A stretch of 64,000 nucleotides of DNA from Formicarius rufipectus (taxonomy: Eukaryota; Chordata; Aves; Passeriformes; Formicariidae), in the NCBI GenBank assembly GCA_013399695.1, contig VXAU01003549.1:814344-878343 (forward strand). Reading direction: 5' to 3'. This document shows, one piece after another, positions 1 through 12,500 of the stretch; the stretch's first letter is position 1; each line of letters starts with the position of its first letter. A program made the translations under genes and the position numbers. The notes under the pieces were generated by a model. That model was not told the DNA's origin. It made no database searches and was given only the letters and a program-made list of their open reading frames with translations.

Positions 1-42
1 GCAAAACTTTGCATACTGCAAAACTTTGCATACTGCAAAACT
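1..42. repeat. 17-bp tandem repeat, cut by the window edge
   Basis: Two exact copies of the 17-bp unit gcaaaactttgcatact occupy 1-17 and 18-34, followed by the first 8 bases of a third copy (35-42). The array probably continues to the left of the window. The unit is built from small inverted repeats: GCAAA/TTTGC separated by AC inside a unit, and TTTGCA/TGCAAA separated by TAC across the junction. TTTGCAT also resembles most of an octamer (POU factor) site, but that is only a sequence resemblance. Confidence 0.85.
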
Positions 43-44
43 GT

Positions 45-3000
45 TCATTTTGGAATCACTGCTGCTAAAGTGAATAGCAAGATATTCAATATGGATCATG
101 CTTACTCTTTAAAAGAGTCCCATATGTGACTATTTTAGAGAAAAAGGGGCTACAGAATTATTTGCATTTTTCTGAGTTATGACCATTAAACAAACTTCCA
201 GATATGCTTCAGCCTGACTTCTTCTACTTCACACTGTTCTTGGAGTAAAGCAGCTCCAGAGCTCCTCTAACTTGCAGAAAGAAATGTATCTTTGGAAAAG
301 CATCTTAGAGCAAAATGCAACACATAAGGCTTCTAGTCCCCAGACTGCATGGTTAAATAGCGTTTAGGAATCAAAACAGACAAGCAACTAGTATGAACAT
401 TTGTACAACCCCTCTGAGACTGCAGAGAGGTTTTCTAACATTAGCAGCCTCCTTAGGAGAGAGAGTTTCTGCTTCATAAATGCTTTTCATATGGTTCTTC
501 CCCTTCCCTTAAGCTTTTTCTATTTTGTGACTCCTTGTTCTCTTGTTCAGAAACTCTAAGGGGGTACTTACCATGGTCACAAGGTTTGCATTACCTGACA
601 CAAGACTAAGAGATTCTGACAGAGGAATTTAAAATGTGTTGTTAATTCACATGCGATATTATTCAGTTTAGCTGACAGAAACTGTCAAAATCCCACTTCT
701 TGTCATTAAAATCTACATCTTATAGCATAATTAATGGGTTTGGGTTGCTTGTTCCACCCTATCATTTGTTCATGTTAGACATGAACTTCAGTTTCAGTGG
801 GGTGAGATGGGGAAGAGGCTTATTAAGCTATTGGAAAAAACTACTTAGCAAATCTTACCACCAGTAACCTGTGCAAACTTTCCCTGGTCAGGAAGAGTAA
901 AGACAGGAATTCATCTTCCTGTTGGAGTAAGAATATGGAACGCCTCACAACCTCTGCCACTTTGCACCTTTTAAGGTAGATTTTTTTGTAGCAGTAGTGG
1001 TAGTAAACAGGGAGCTTTTATTATATGTAAATTAATCATCTTGACCTGCTGCACCAACCATCCAGGGGGTGGTAGACCTAGCAGGTTCTCCTGGGAGAAC
1101 TTAACACCCGCATCAGTATTCTCATGAATATAGAGATTTGAGCTCTGGGCCCAGGATTAAATTGTGCAGACATATTTCAAGCTCCAACTTTGGTCTCTTC
1201 TTGCCTTTCTGCCTGCCCTGCTACAGTCCCCTCTCCCCAGGGGCCCAGCTGTCTGGGCCCTACATCATAGTTCAGACCAGGCACAGCTGTTGAGTCTTTC
1301 CCTATCTACCTGCCAGAGGCTCTCTTATGTCTTACAGAAAACATTGAGAAAATTCATTTTCAGCCTGGTAGGGTGTTGATCCTGACTATGTTTTCTGTGT
1401 AACTGTTTTACACTTCTGAGTTTGGCTTATCCTGCTAATGGAGTTTCTGTGCTTATGGAAAATGTATTCAAAGCAACCACCAGAGGAGGCTTACACAGCC
1501 ACCAGATTGCTGTGAGGTGTGCATAAGATCTGACAAAGAAACACCAAAGGCCAATTCAGCTGCCTGGAATTAGTGGAGCACAGGAGCCTCTAACCAGCCT
1601 TCCCAAAATGGCTAAAGAAGAAGGAGAATAAGCTGAATCTGTTCAAAACACGATCTTTTACTTAGTGTGTGGAGAGATCCATGAAACACCTGGAACCATG
1701 GTGTCTGTGGAAGGGCTACCCTGATAGCAGCTGTGTTTATTAGATCCAAAATTCTTCAAATAGTTGGCAGCCATCTTATGCCAGACATAACACAGGTCTA
1801 TGTCTTCAACAATACACAGGTAACTATCTCTAGTGACTGTACATACAGTTCCACATATGATAACAACCCAAACCCCAGTAACTCCCAAGAAGACTCCCAA
1901 AAGACACACACTTATCAGCTCATTTCTGTTCCATTTTGATTCTTTTTAAACCCCAAAATAACCTTTGCCTGATTCACCAGCCATGAACCCACTAGAATAG
2001 TCTACAGCGAGTCAATCTGTTTGTCATGCCAAGATTGCAAGATCAGTAAGAAGTGATATTTCATAATTGCACATAAAAGGACTGGAAGGATCTTTTGCAT
2101 CTTTATTTACTTCTATTAGAGAATGTCTTGGCAGACTTAGCCATTAACATTTTCTACTTTCTCAAGGAAAAGATAATTTATCCTCTTAAGGATATTAGAC
2201 TCCTGTGTATTGTTTTTCCCCATTTGGTATCCTTGATTCCCCCTTCTGAACACTTGAGTGCTTGCAATCAACACACAATGACACTTACTAATGACAACTG
2301 AACTACAACACCCCACCATAATGTTGCTGTAATACCATATATAAAACCATATAACACTAGCAATGTGGGACAGCTTCACTGTGCAGAGATTCAAGTCTCT
2401 CCATACCTACATCTGTTTTCTTTTCCCTCTGGTACACCTGCTGTGGAGTGTGATCCCTGCTGAGCACAATGAGATCCAAAATCATGTCTTTTGCTGTAAT
2501 TCTGAGCCCAATTCAAATTCTGGTGCTTGGCTTTAATTTCTCAGAAACTGATAGATGTTGGATCAACACAACAGCATACAGAATGCTGTGTGTCATGTTC
2601 TGCTGTCTTTGTTATGCTTATTATATTCTACTGGAGAGGTGGTCAACAAACAAATGCCATAGCACACCTTCTTGTTACATTATATGCCACATTACCAGCA
2701 ACAGGAGAAATATATGAGACACACATGGGGAAAGAGAGAAGAAACATTATATGGCTAATCTGTGTAACAGACCACTAAATTGCAGTACTGCTTTGTTTGC
2801 TTCAAGCAGCAACAGATAGAAAAACATTCACTGATGAAATTATCCTTTTTCTTTCTGCTAATTTTTTTCTTATTAGTAGTAGACATACACATAAATATAG
2901 TAGTAGATTGGAGCAGCTTCTTCATCAGTTACAAGACTGCAAGTCTTGAGCATTCCTGGGGTCCCCAAGCTCTGCAATTCCTTTTTCTCTGCACCTCCCC

Positions 3001-6000
3001 AGACCACAAGAAAGTCCAAGCAAATTTCACTTGTCACCCTCCTCTCCCCTCAGCAGAGGAGGGAGAGAAATATGCAAATCCTAATCCATCAGAGAGACGA
3101 CATCTACATACATGCCAATTATTTTTTTTCTCTATTTAATTCTACAGGTCTACTTAATAACACCTGAAGTTCTTTTAAAGGTCTGTAGGCTGTTCCATAA
3201 GAGAGAGCTAATGCAATCCTTAGTATGGTTCTTTCTTCTCATATTGTTTATGAGTAGCCTGTGCAACAGCTTATCCATGTCACCATAACCACTAAGTGAA
3301 AGAAATCTCTTCCTGTTACTGGGAAAACTAAGGATTACAGGCATATGTGTGCATGTCCCCTCAGACAGGCACTGTCCACCAGTGTTGGAAACACATTGTG
3401 GAGCTAAGCAGACTTAGTTCAGAAGGACTGTTCCATGTATCTCTACATACAAATCTTCAGAGAAATACAACAGATATTTTACAAATATTGTACCTTCCCA
3501 GCCATGTACCCCAAGAGTAAGTCCTAGATGATGTGGCTTACTGGTACTTCCCCACGTTTGGAGCTGGTTAAACACTTTATCAAGCTAAGCACTCAAGGCA
3601 CCTCAGACCTTCACACTTTATTGCTAGACTTCAAATTCCCAAGGCTGGGGAGGAGAGCAACTGCTGGGCATGAAGGAAAACATCTCCCTTCTCTGTTCCA
3701 TTCTCCAGATTTCAATCTTTCCTTATTTACTATGAAACACTTTGCTTTTCAGGCAGGCTGTTTTCCTAAAGGGCAGGCTGATGAAAATTCCTGTAGACAG
3801 CCTAGATCTTTGACATATTTTACTATATGGTCTTTGTAAGAGCAGCTAAATGTTAAAAGTATAACTAACAGTAATCACCGGACAACTTATGATGCAATGA
3901 AAAGCTATGCTGAGCTACTGTGTAGTGCTGATTTGAGGTAGAAAAACAGAATAATAAACCTTCTGCTCTCCTCTGTGTTTTCTAACAAGTTTGATTAGCT
4001 GACTTTTCCCCCAAGCTTTTAAAATGAGAATAATTTTTACTTTCCTTGCATGGCAAAATTTTCCCTACTTTTTCTCTACTTCACTCTCTCCCCCAACCAG
4101 TTTTTGCTTCTGAAGAAGAGTAGAAAGGAAAGAACCTGAACAGCAACTTTTTCTTTGTTTGGGGAAAGAAAAACTAGAGAGAAAGGTGATGTTTGATTAT
4201 AAAGATAAATGTCAAAAATGTTTTGACAGCTCTAATTTTATTTATCCAGCATGAGACAGATTCATGATCTTTTCAGTGCTATTTTACAGTATAAGCATTT
4301 TGGGGGGAATGCCCATATCATGTGGTGTGGGCCTGCAAGACAGCTCACCTGTGTTTCAACCACTGCTATATCCACAGGGGACAGAGCAGACCGACCTGCA
4401 GTGGTAAACAAATGAAAACCCAACTGTGTTTCCCTGTAATATTTCATACATTAGAAAATCACAAACGAAAATACAATGATTAGGAAACTAGCATGCTCCC
4501 AGATTACTGAGCTAACAGAAGCTCATCCCAGCAGCATGTTTTTCGTGGCTTTCATATGTACAAGACACTGGCAAGATATCAAAATAGCACCAGCAAAGCA
4601 GTTCAGCACTATGCAAAGCAGACTTGCAGAGGCCTGTACTTCTGCTAGCTGTACTGCACAGCCCTTGTGTTATATCCAAGCATTTCTTTTCTCACTGGTT
4701 TAGATTTGACCATAGTATTTTTATGATGTGTGGTTTGACAACACTGGTTAAGCAGCACTAACTGCTTCCAGCCTACACAGTCTTGCTGACAGTTGTCCTA
4801 ACACCTACTAACACTTACAAGGAACTGTGTGCAAATGTGATATAGCAGTAAAAATGAGCCTGAGGTTTTACTAAGGCTAAACATACATGCTAAACAAGGT
4901 GTTTCAGAGTGTTTTAGCGTGGTCATTGTCCACGTGCATAATTACAAATAAGTGTATGATAGTTCAACTCTGTTTCTACATCCTAGGACACAACAGCATT
5001 TATTCTATATAGTCCAATTTTTTTATATTTGTTACTTTCTTATCTAAATTAAAATTACTGAGTAAGATTCATATTTTAACAACTAATAGGTTCTCACTGA
5101 CAAATAATACTATTGTGACTGACAGCATTGTAAAACATTATTTATTGCACAAACAACATTTCAGAAATTTTGTGGTACTCAAGCAAAGGTTAGGCAGTCA
5201 ATATCAGCCACCATAGCAGAGAGCCTAGTTTTCTGAGACATTACAGCTTTGGGAGCTATTTAGACTCATTTATACTGTGTGGAAAATAAACATCTGTGTG
5301 AATGGTGAGTGTGAAATGTTAGAGATTTACACCTACATCATATTTATGCTGTACTCCTTTACGTAATTATAGAGACCAACAAAACTGACTAGACAGTATT
5401 CTTATGGTTAGCATTTGCAGAGGAAGATGACGCTTGATTTCCTCTTGCCTTTATAACCACTGGATAAGAATTCAAAGTAGAAATAAAATACTGCCAACCT
5501 ATCTGAAACTGATGTAAGAGACAACCTGGCTCTAATGTAAATGAGATTAAGCCCAAGGGAGTAGACAACTTGGAGACAATTCATGGATCTCACCTGTTTT
5601 CTTATTTTTATTTCAGAAAATGAGATGGCAGTAGTAACTAAGCCTACAGCAGTCTCAGAGCTTTTTCTTTACTCCCTCCTATGTACATAATTGTTAACAG
5701 CTCTGTGTCAGCTTCTCTCCATGAGGGTTACAGAGGAAATTGCAGCGTTCCACCCTCAGATCCTCTTGCACTGATTTTAGACAGTAAGGGCTCAAATATG
5801 TTCCAGCTCTCCCTCCTGCAGCCACAGATTTCATGACTGATCAGGTGGCCTGCTTAACTCTACTCCAGAGTCCAAATTAAAATGTTTGGACATGCAATTC
5901 CAAAGTATGTGCCTAATATATATATTCTAGTTCCGTTAAATTTAAGGAACCTAAATAATTTCTTTAGTCTTGACCTGATCGTCATCCTCCACCTATAGTC

Positions 6001-6455
6001 ATCCATTCACTAGTCACCTAAACCAGAGATAAATCCATTTTTCTTTCAAGCTGAGTGTTTCAATCTTCTAATTGGTATCCAGTTTAGGTCACAGTGAACA
6101 GGGAGAATAATGAATAAATCATTATTCTTCCTCCATGCTTTGTCTGGTCTTCCCCGCTGGTTACTGCTTCCTTCACTGTATTATTGGAGCAAATGTACTT
6201 CAGCTTTGTGTAGATGGCAGAGAAGACGACCCACATGTGCATGTAGCTAGAGTGTACGTAGCATGTTGTCAGCAAAGCAACATCTGTCTCATGACTCAGA
6301 GTAAAAGTAGTTCTGTTTGTTCTATGTCAAAAAGAGAGAAATGCTACTTTGATGTTCTAGCAAGCATCAGAATACCAGACATATGCACAACAGAGACAAT
6401 GGCAAGCAGCACAATTTGGTTATCATTCCATACATTTTAGATATTTTCCAAGGTT
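45..6455. other. Gene-free AT-rich DNA
   Basis: No coding exon, RNA gene or recognisable transposon is supported here. Open frames are short (about 120 codons at most), have no plausible splice-site pair, and their translations show low-complexity or chance-like composition. A pyrimidine run followed by AG at about 5602-5623 looks like a splice acceptor, but all downstream frames close quickly. CpG dinucleotides are rare, as in ordinary vertebrate non-coding DNA. Confidence 0.6.
160..167 (+). promoter_or_regulatory. Perfect octamer motif ATTTGCAT
   Basis: ATTTGCAT, the consensus octamer bound by POU-domain factors, occurs about 120 bp after the TTTGCAT-containing tandem repeat. Eight-base motifs occur by chance in AT-rich DNA, so there is no independent evidence of function. 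It is noted only because of the neighbouring repeated near-matches. Confidence 0.15.
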
Positions 6456-6548
6456 AAAAAACCCAAACAAACCAGCAACAACAAAAACAAACAAACAAAC
6501 AAATTAAAAACCCCAACCAAACAAACAAAAAACCCACACCAAACACTC
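6456..6548. repeat. A/C-rich low-complexity tract with (ACAA)n core
   Basis: About 90 bases contain almost only A and C on the plus strand, with a clean (acaa)n core at about 6481-6503 and flanking runs such as aaccccaacc and aaacccacacc. It may be the degraded A-rich tail of an old retroposon or simple-sequence DNA. No body of a known element can be recognised beside it. Similar, weaker tracts lie at 20178-20238 and 29259-29341. Confidence 0.75.
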
Positions 6549-9500
6549 CCAAACTTGGGAGTTTAATTTTCTAAGCTGTGAACACCATTGTTACACCTCT
6601 TAAAAAAAAATTAGTTCTCCCCATTTCTTCAAAGCACAGACCACCCATACATTTTATCATCTAACCTTGCCATAAATGATGATAGCAGGATCTGCCCATT
6701 TATGCACAGGAAGCAAACTGCTGAAATTTGTCCTTTCTAAACACATGATTTTCAAATTATCACAAGTTTTTCAAAATATAAAGCAAAATCATTAGCAGAA
6801 TGCTAAGGGCTACATTTTTGTTGTACGAAAGTCTTCAAATGGCTATCACAGCTGACTAGTGAATTCACTATTTTCGGTTCCCACCCTCACACACTTCTAA
6901 GAAACATAATTTTCTGCAGCTGGCTGCACATAGCATTCTTTGAAAATTAGGAGCCTTTCAGGTGTTTCAACATGAGCCTCCAGAGATTAAGGCACCAAAT
7001 TATATTTGTCACTCAACAAAGCATAAAGTTAAAAGTTCATCTAAAGACATCTATGATCCAGATAAGCTGCAAAGCTCCTGCCAATCATTTGGGATGGCAA
7101 CAGGGTAGTGATGCCAGAGAAGGTGGGAACTTGAGGACAGATGCTAGTGAATACTTTTGGGTCCATGCCCAAGTAGATAAGGGGAAAGAAGAGCCTATTG
7201 CTACTTAAGCATGGAGATACAGCTTCCAGGGAGGAGACAGGATCCACTAGGAGCAAAGCTTGCCAAAGATGTTTTCTAACAGCCGGCTCAGAAATCATCT
7301 TGTGATTTTAACAACCGGTTTTGCTGAAATGTGCTCCAACAGAGTCCTGCAGTTAGTTATGTTATAATGGAAAGAAGCTGTAGCCAGTTTGTAATCCAGC
7401 TGCCTAAGAAGAGCAGAAATTAGAGGGGATACAGCTACTACAGCCAATGTGCCATCTCAGACTCACCACTCACAAAGGCAGAGCACAGAGCCACTCTCGT
7501 AGGACAAAGCAGCAGATGAGGTCTCCTGCTACAGCCAGAGGTGCAGTCTTCAGCAACAGGCAAAATCTAACCCTCCACATTGCCAAGTCAGCTAAATTAA
7601 AATGTCATCCCCCTGCAATGAGTGTTACTGCAGTCATAGCCTGCTCATCATCTCTATGAAGAGTTTTTACTGCTGTTTGTGCAATAACATCCCTTCTTGA
7701 AATAGTGTTTGTTAAACTTGCACCGTATTTCATTAGCTCCTGCCATTTCCCATCACAATCTCTTTGAATTGCAGAATGTTATTCAATTCAGTTACTATCT
7801 GGATTTCTTCCAGAGCTGTATGGCTGTGAGAACAGCACACAAAATAACAACATTGGCTTGTATTATTTTCAACAGCTTCCTTTGTTGTTTTCTGATGATG
7901 ATAAATGTGTGGTAAAATAGCTGAGGGTATAATCAACAGTGCTGATTTTGTATTCACCTATATTACAGTCTATTATATCTTTTGCAGTTTTAGTAGTCTA
8001 TGCCCTTTTATATTCCTAATGCTGTAGTTGTTGCTATTATAAGAGCAATTTTTTTTTTCCCATCATCAAAACCTAAGTAAAACTAAGAAACTTCTGTGCA
8101 AGTCTGTAGCAGAACAGAGAACAAAATTTAGCTCAGAAATTTTCAACAGTTCCTGAAAAATACCAAGTGAACCATGTACTCAAATGTACTCCAGTACTTT
8201 CAACTGTGAATGACTGATTTCTTAGCAGACAGCAACATGGACCTTAAAGATTGAAGGTTTCTTTGTATACCTATAACATTTTAGTTTAGGCTGAGCAACT
8301 GTGGCAGCTCTAGCTTATCATTCGAGGTTTAAAGGAAGCATTAATCACTTGAGTCATTACTCTCTGGAGGTTTCTGTGTGGTTCGCCAGTGTGACAACAT
8401 ACCTGACAGCTTTGCAAGGTCAGGGTATGTAGAACCAACCCAGCAGTTTACATGGAGAATGGGGTTCTATCAAACGGTTTGACACTGCAATAAAATTTCT
8501 CCCTGAATTTACATGCAGTTAATCAGGATGCATATATTTCTTTTGTTCCTGTAAGCATTTGACAAACTCAGTTCTGCAGCAGGTGTAAGACTGAAATCCT
8601 AACCTTAATTAATCTATTAACTACATAAATTTATTTTAATTTTAACCTCAGCTTATCTTTCTTTTTCTGCCTGTAGCTTGGAAACTCAAATCTGTTATTG
8701 TGAAATTAAAAAATTTAGAGCCTGAAGTTACAAATATTATTTCCCAATTTACTATAAGGAGGGACACTTAAAAAACCCCTGTCCCACAGCAGTTGTGACA
8801 GGACTGCCATTGAGCCTGTTGTCTGGGGCTGGATTATGCACAATGCCATGCTGCAATAGCGTGGGCTGCAAGGACTGTATTTTATAGCAACTTCTCTAGA
8901 CCAGCTGCAGAGAAAAAAATCACCAATAAAATTCAAATGATGTTTGTCATAAGCTTCTGCTCTTTCATCGCTACATTTGTGTACATGAAATGTAATATAC
9001 TAGTGAGAATGTCCCCTGACATGGAGCTGATTTTTATATCCTTTAAATTTACCACTAGCTTTACAGATGCTGCAATCTCTTTTATTCCAGTTCTAGCAAT
9101 TATAGCGTAATCTCTGCTAACACTGCAGATTACCAGGGCAATTTTGAAGATAAATGATCACATCTCCATTTCCATCTGCTGGTCCAATTGGGAAAATGGT
9201 GAGAATAAAACCTACCCCTTATATTGGTGCATTTAGGTGCTTGTCTGGCAGTCTACTCAGTCAATGGTTTTGGGCCATCTAAAGGACAATTCCCATGAAG
9301 ATGTGAAGAAGGCACCCAATTACTCACCACCTCATGTCTCCATTTCACTGTACAAGGGTTCAAGCATTAATCTCTCTCCATCAGTAGTAGATGTACACTC
9401 AGATATGACTGATGTATCATTTTTTGTGTGTAATAGAAGGTTTTTCTAGATGTAAATTTGACACATTTCTGTCCCTATAGCTGCCATAATGACAAGCTCT

Positions 9501-12500
9501 GCTCAGAGTCCTTAGCCAAGGCACAGCAGTACAACAAGGGCACACTTGTTTCATCTGGTTTTGTTGGTCTAAAATACATCCAGGTATCAGTCTGCAATAG
9601 AAAAGTGCTGATAAAAATTAAACAAAAACAAACANGAAAAAAAACACCTTCAGAACATGCTTAGACGTCAGTTGATTTTAGAGCACAAACTAAACAGTCA
9701 AAACAAAACAAACACTTCTCCCTGCCAAAACAGACAGACTTCTCCCTGCTTTCCTCCTCCTCCCCCCCTCGCTCTCTAAAAATCCTGTCTGAAGATTTTT
9801 CAAGAAAATTAGGTTTGCAAATCTCCTGAATATAATGGTATCAGGTCGTGCATAACTGCTCAGACATTTCTTATACCATCAGGTGCAAGGTTTCATTCCC
9901 TTGAAATGCATTTCAATTCAATGATTAGAAAACAAAAATATTTGGGGGATAAGCAAACTAGAAAAACAATGCAACTGTATTTTCAAGGGGATTATTTGCA
10001 GCACATTTCTACGAGTAATTATTTTTTGTTCTGGTTTGCAGCGCTTCTGCTTCTGGCATCTCATCTCCTTCACAGCAGCCAGCAATTGAATTAGAATCGT
10101 TGCTGAACAGCAAGAAAAATCTGTCATAGAAGTCATGTTGACAGACAACTTTGTTCTCTTCTCATTTCTATTTTCCCTTTATTGTATTTACATCTGAAAG
10201 TCCACACCTACAAGTGAGCAGAAACAGACACAAATCATATTTGTCTAGCCTCTTCGTCCTTTGTCCTGCTTTTGTCTTTAATAGAGCTTGCATTCAGCTG
10301 CTCACATCGGGAGGAAATAACCAGCCAATCTTTACTACCCACAGTGTCTGGCAGCATGTCAAAACCCTACCTTTTCTCCAGCACACTGTGGTAGTGCTAC
10401 ATGTCTCCCGTTATCATCCTGAATGACTAACAGGAGTAAAAGAGGACTGAAACCTTCCTGTATAAATGCTGAATGTCACTGTTTTTGTGTATGGTGCTGT
10501 GCTGCTCATTATGACATCACAGCACCAACAACACCTGGCCCATGGACCCATCACTTAAAGGTCAATCCATCAGAGCTGGCTCTCTCAGAAAACCATTGTA
10601 AATGATGCGTGGTGGCAGTTTTGGGTTGTGTTTTGGTGGGGATTTTTGTCCTCTGGACAAGATTTATGTTTTTCTATGAAACTCGTTGTTTTTATAACAC
10701 CTTCACAGACACAGTCAGGCATGGAGCTCTCCTAAAAGCTGACTGATAACAGAAGCTGGTAAATGTGAGTTCTCCCCGATGACATTATAACCTTAGAGTA
10801 TGCAAAAACATTGCAAATCCTAAGAGTGCCAGAAAATGAACTAAAAAGTAGTGAAAATAAGTGCATCTCCTCCTCTTTTGAACTCCAAAATATAAATACT
10901 ACCAAAAATTACCTCCAGACAGAAACACCCTTCGCAAGTCAATTGGCAGAAGAAAACTGCACGCAGCAAGTTTGATGCAGCTTATATCTTTCAGAGACAG
11001 AATACTTGCAGATAAAACACCTCTCTCCAAAATTAAAGAGGAAAGAGCTGTCTCTGCAGAAGTCAACACATCCTGTTTGCTCTATAAAGCACATGTGTGG
11101 AGGACCACTCAGCAATCTCACTGACTGAAACCAAATTATAATTAATTCACCACTGTCTTTTAATCTGTGGCACCTCAGATAAAAGCATTACTGCGGAACA
11201 AGCTACAAATCCCTTTGCAGCAAAAATGGATCTGGCTCATGATAACATCCCACAGATTCTTCCAGGGAAACAAACCTTTGTGGGTTGGTGACTTGTTTTG
11301 ACATGCAGTGTGGTACAGATCATAAGGTGGCCCCAACTTCAGAGCCCTGCCTGTATGAATAATGCAGGGCTACACTGACAGAGACAGGAATAAGCTCAGT
11401 CATCACTGATGCCAAGGGACGAATATCACCATGCCAAAACACCACCTTTGTGCTGCGGCTGCTTTTGGGAAGTTTTCTTTCCATTTCTGACCCCTCCACA
11501 GAACAACAACCACTGGCATACATTTACAGCAGGAAAGGAAGGAACACAATGTGCTTCCTATTTTTATGCACCCATAAAAAGCACTTCACATCTAGACCTG
11601 GTTTATTAAAGAAAACAAAAGAGGGATTTGAAAGCCAGGCCAGAATGCTAACAAACTTGTGGAGTCAAGTAAGCCTAGGTAGTCATTGTAAGTGAAGAGC
11701 ATCCTCATGGATCAATGGCAACAATTCTTTGGACAATTTCACTCATTTTTGTTTTTTCTGTAGCATCCCACATTGTACAGCTCTCTGAATTGTTTACACA
11801 AGCTTTTCAGACATAAGACCTGCACAGTACCAACTGAAAGCAAATACTACTCCTTAAAGCAGAAGGTATGATCTGTCTCCAGGGAAAACTTTGCCATTTG
11901 CTCATATTTGTGATAATTTTGCGGTCACGTTGAAATTTGTGTAGTCAGAAGTCAAGAAAAATATAAACGATAACAGTCAAACACAACATATAATTTATCC
12001 TCTTGCATGAAAACAATGAAAAACCAAATGTTGAAAACTGGAAAATACAATTTGAGAGTTCACACCTTTGTGCTGCACATGTTCTTTCCTCAGTGGAAAG
12101 CAAGATTCACTGTGGAGTGAATTTTTTTTCCTTCAGGCAAATACTCAAATGCAGAAAGGTATTTCCTGTCTTGTGATGGTGACAGCTCCTCAAAACCCAC
12201 TGACTGCATTTTCTTTGAACAGACAGTTTTTACATGTTTCCATAATATAACATATATTGGGCCCATTACTGACACAGTTACTGATACCATGGATTGCTTT
12301 AAACTAAATTGCAGCACTAAGATAACCACTAGTCTTACTAATAGGTCAGATCACATGAAAAAAAGAATGGCATGGCCTTTGAGAATGTGGTCCAGCTTAG
12401 TCATATTAATGTCAATTCTTAGGATGAGTTTAAAGCCAGAGCTCTCCAAAACTTGGAATTTTTCCTCTTTACTGTCCCAATTCGCATGCCTTAGAGCGAT

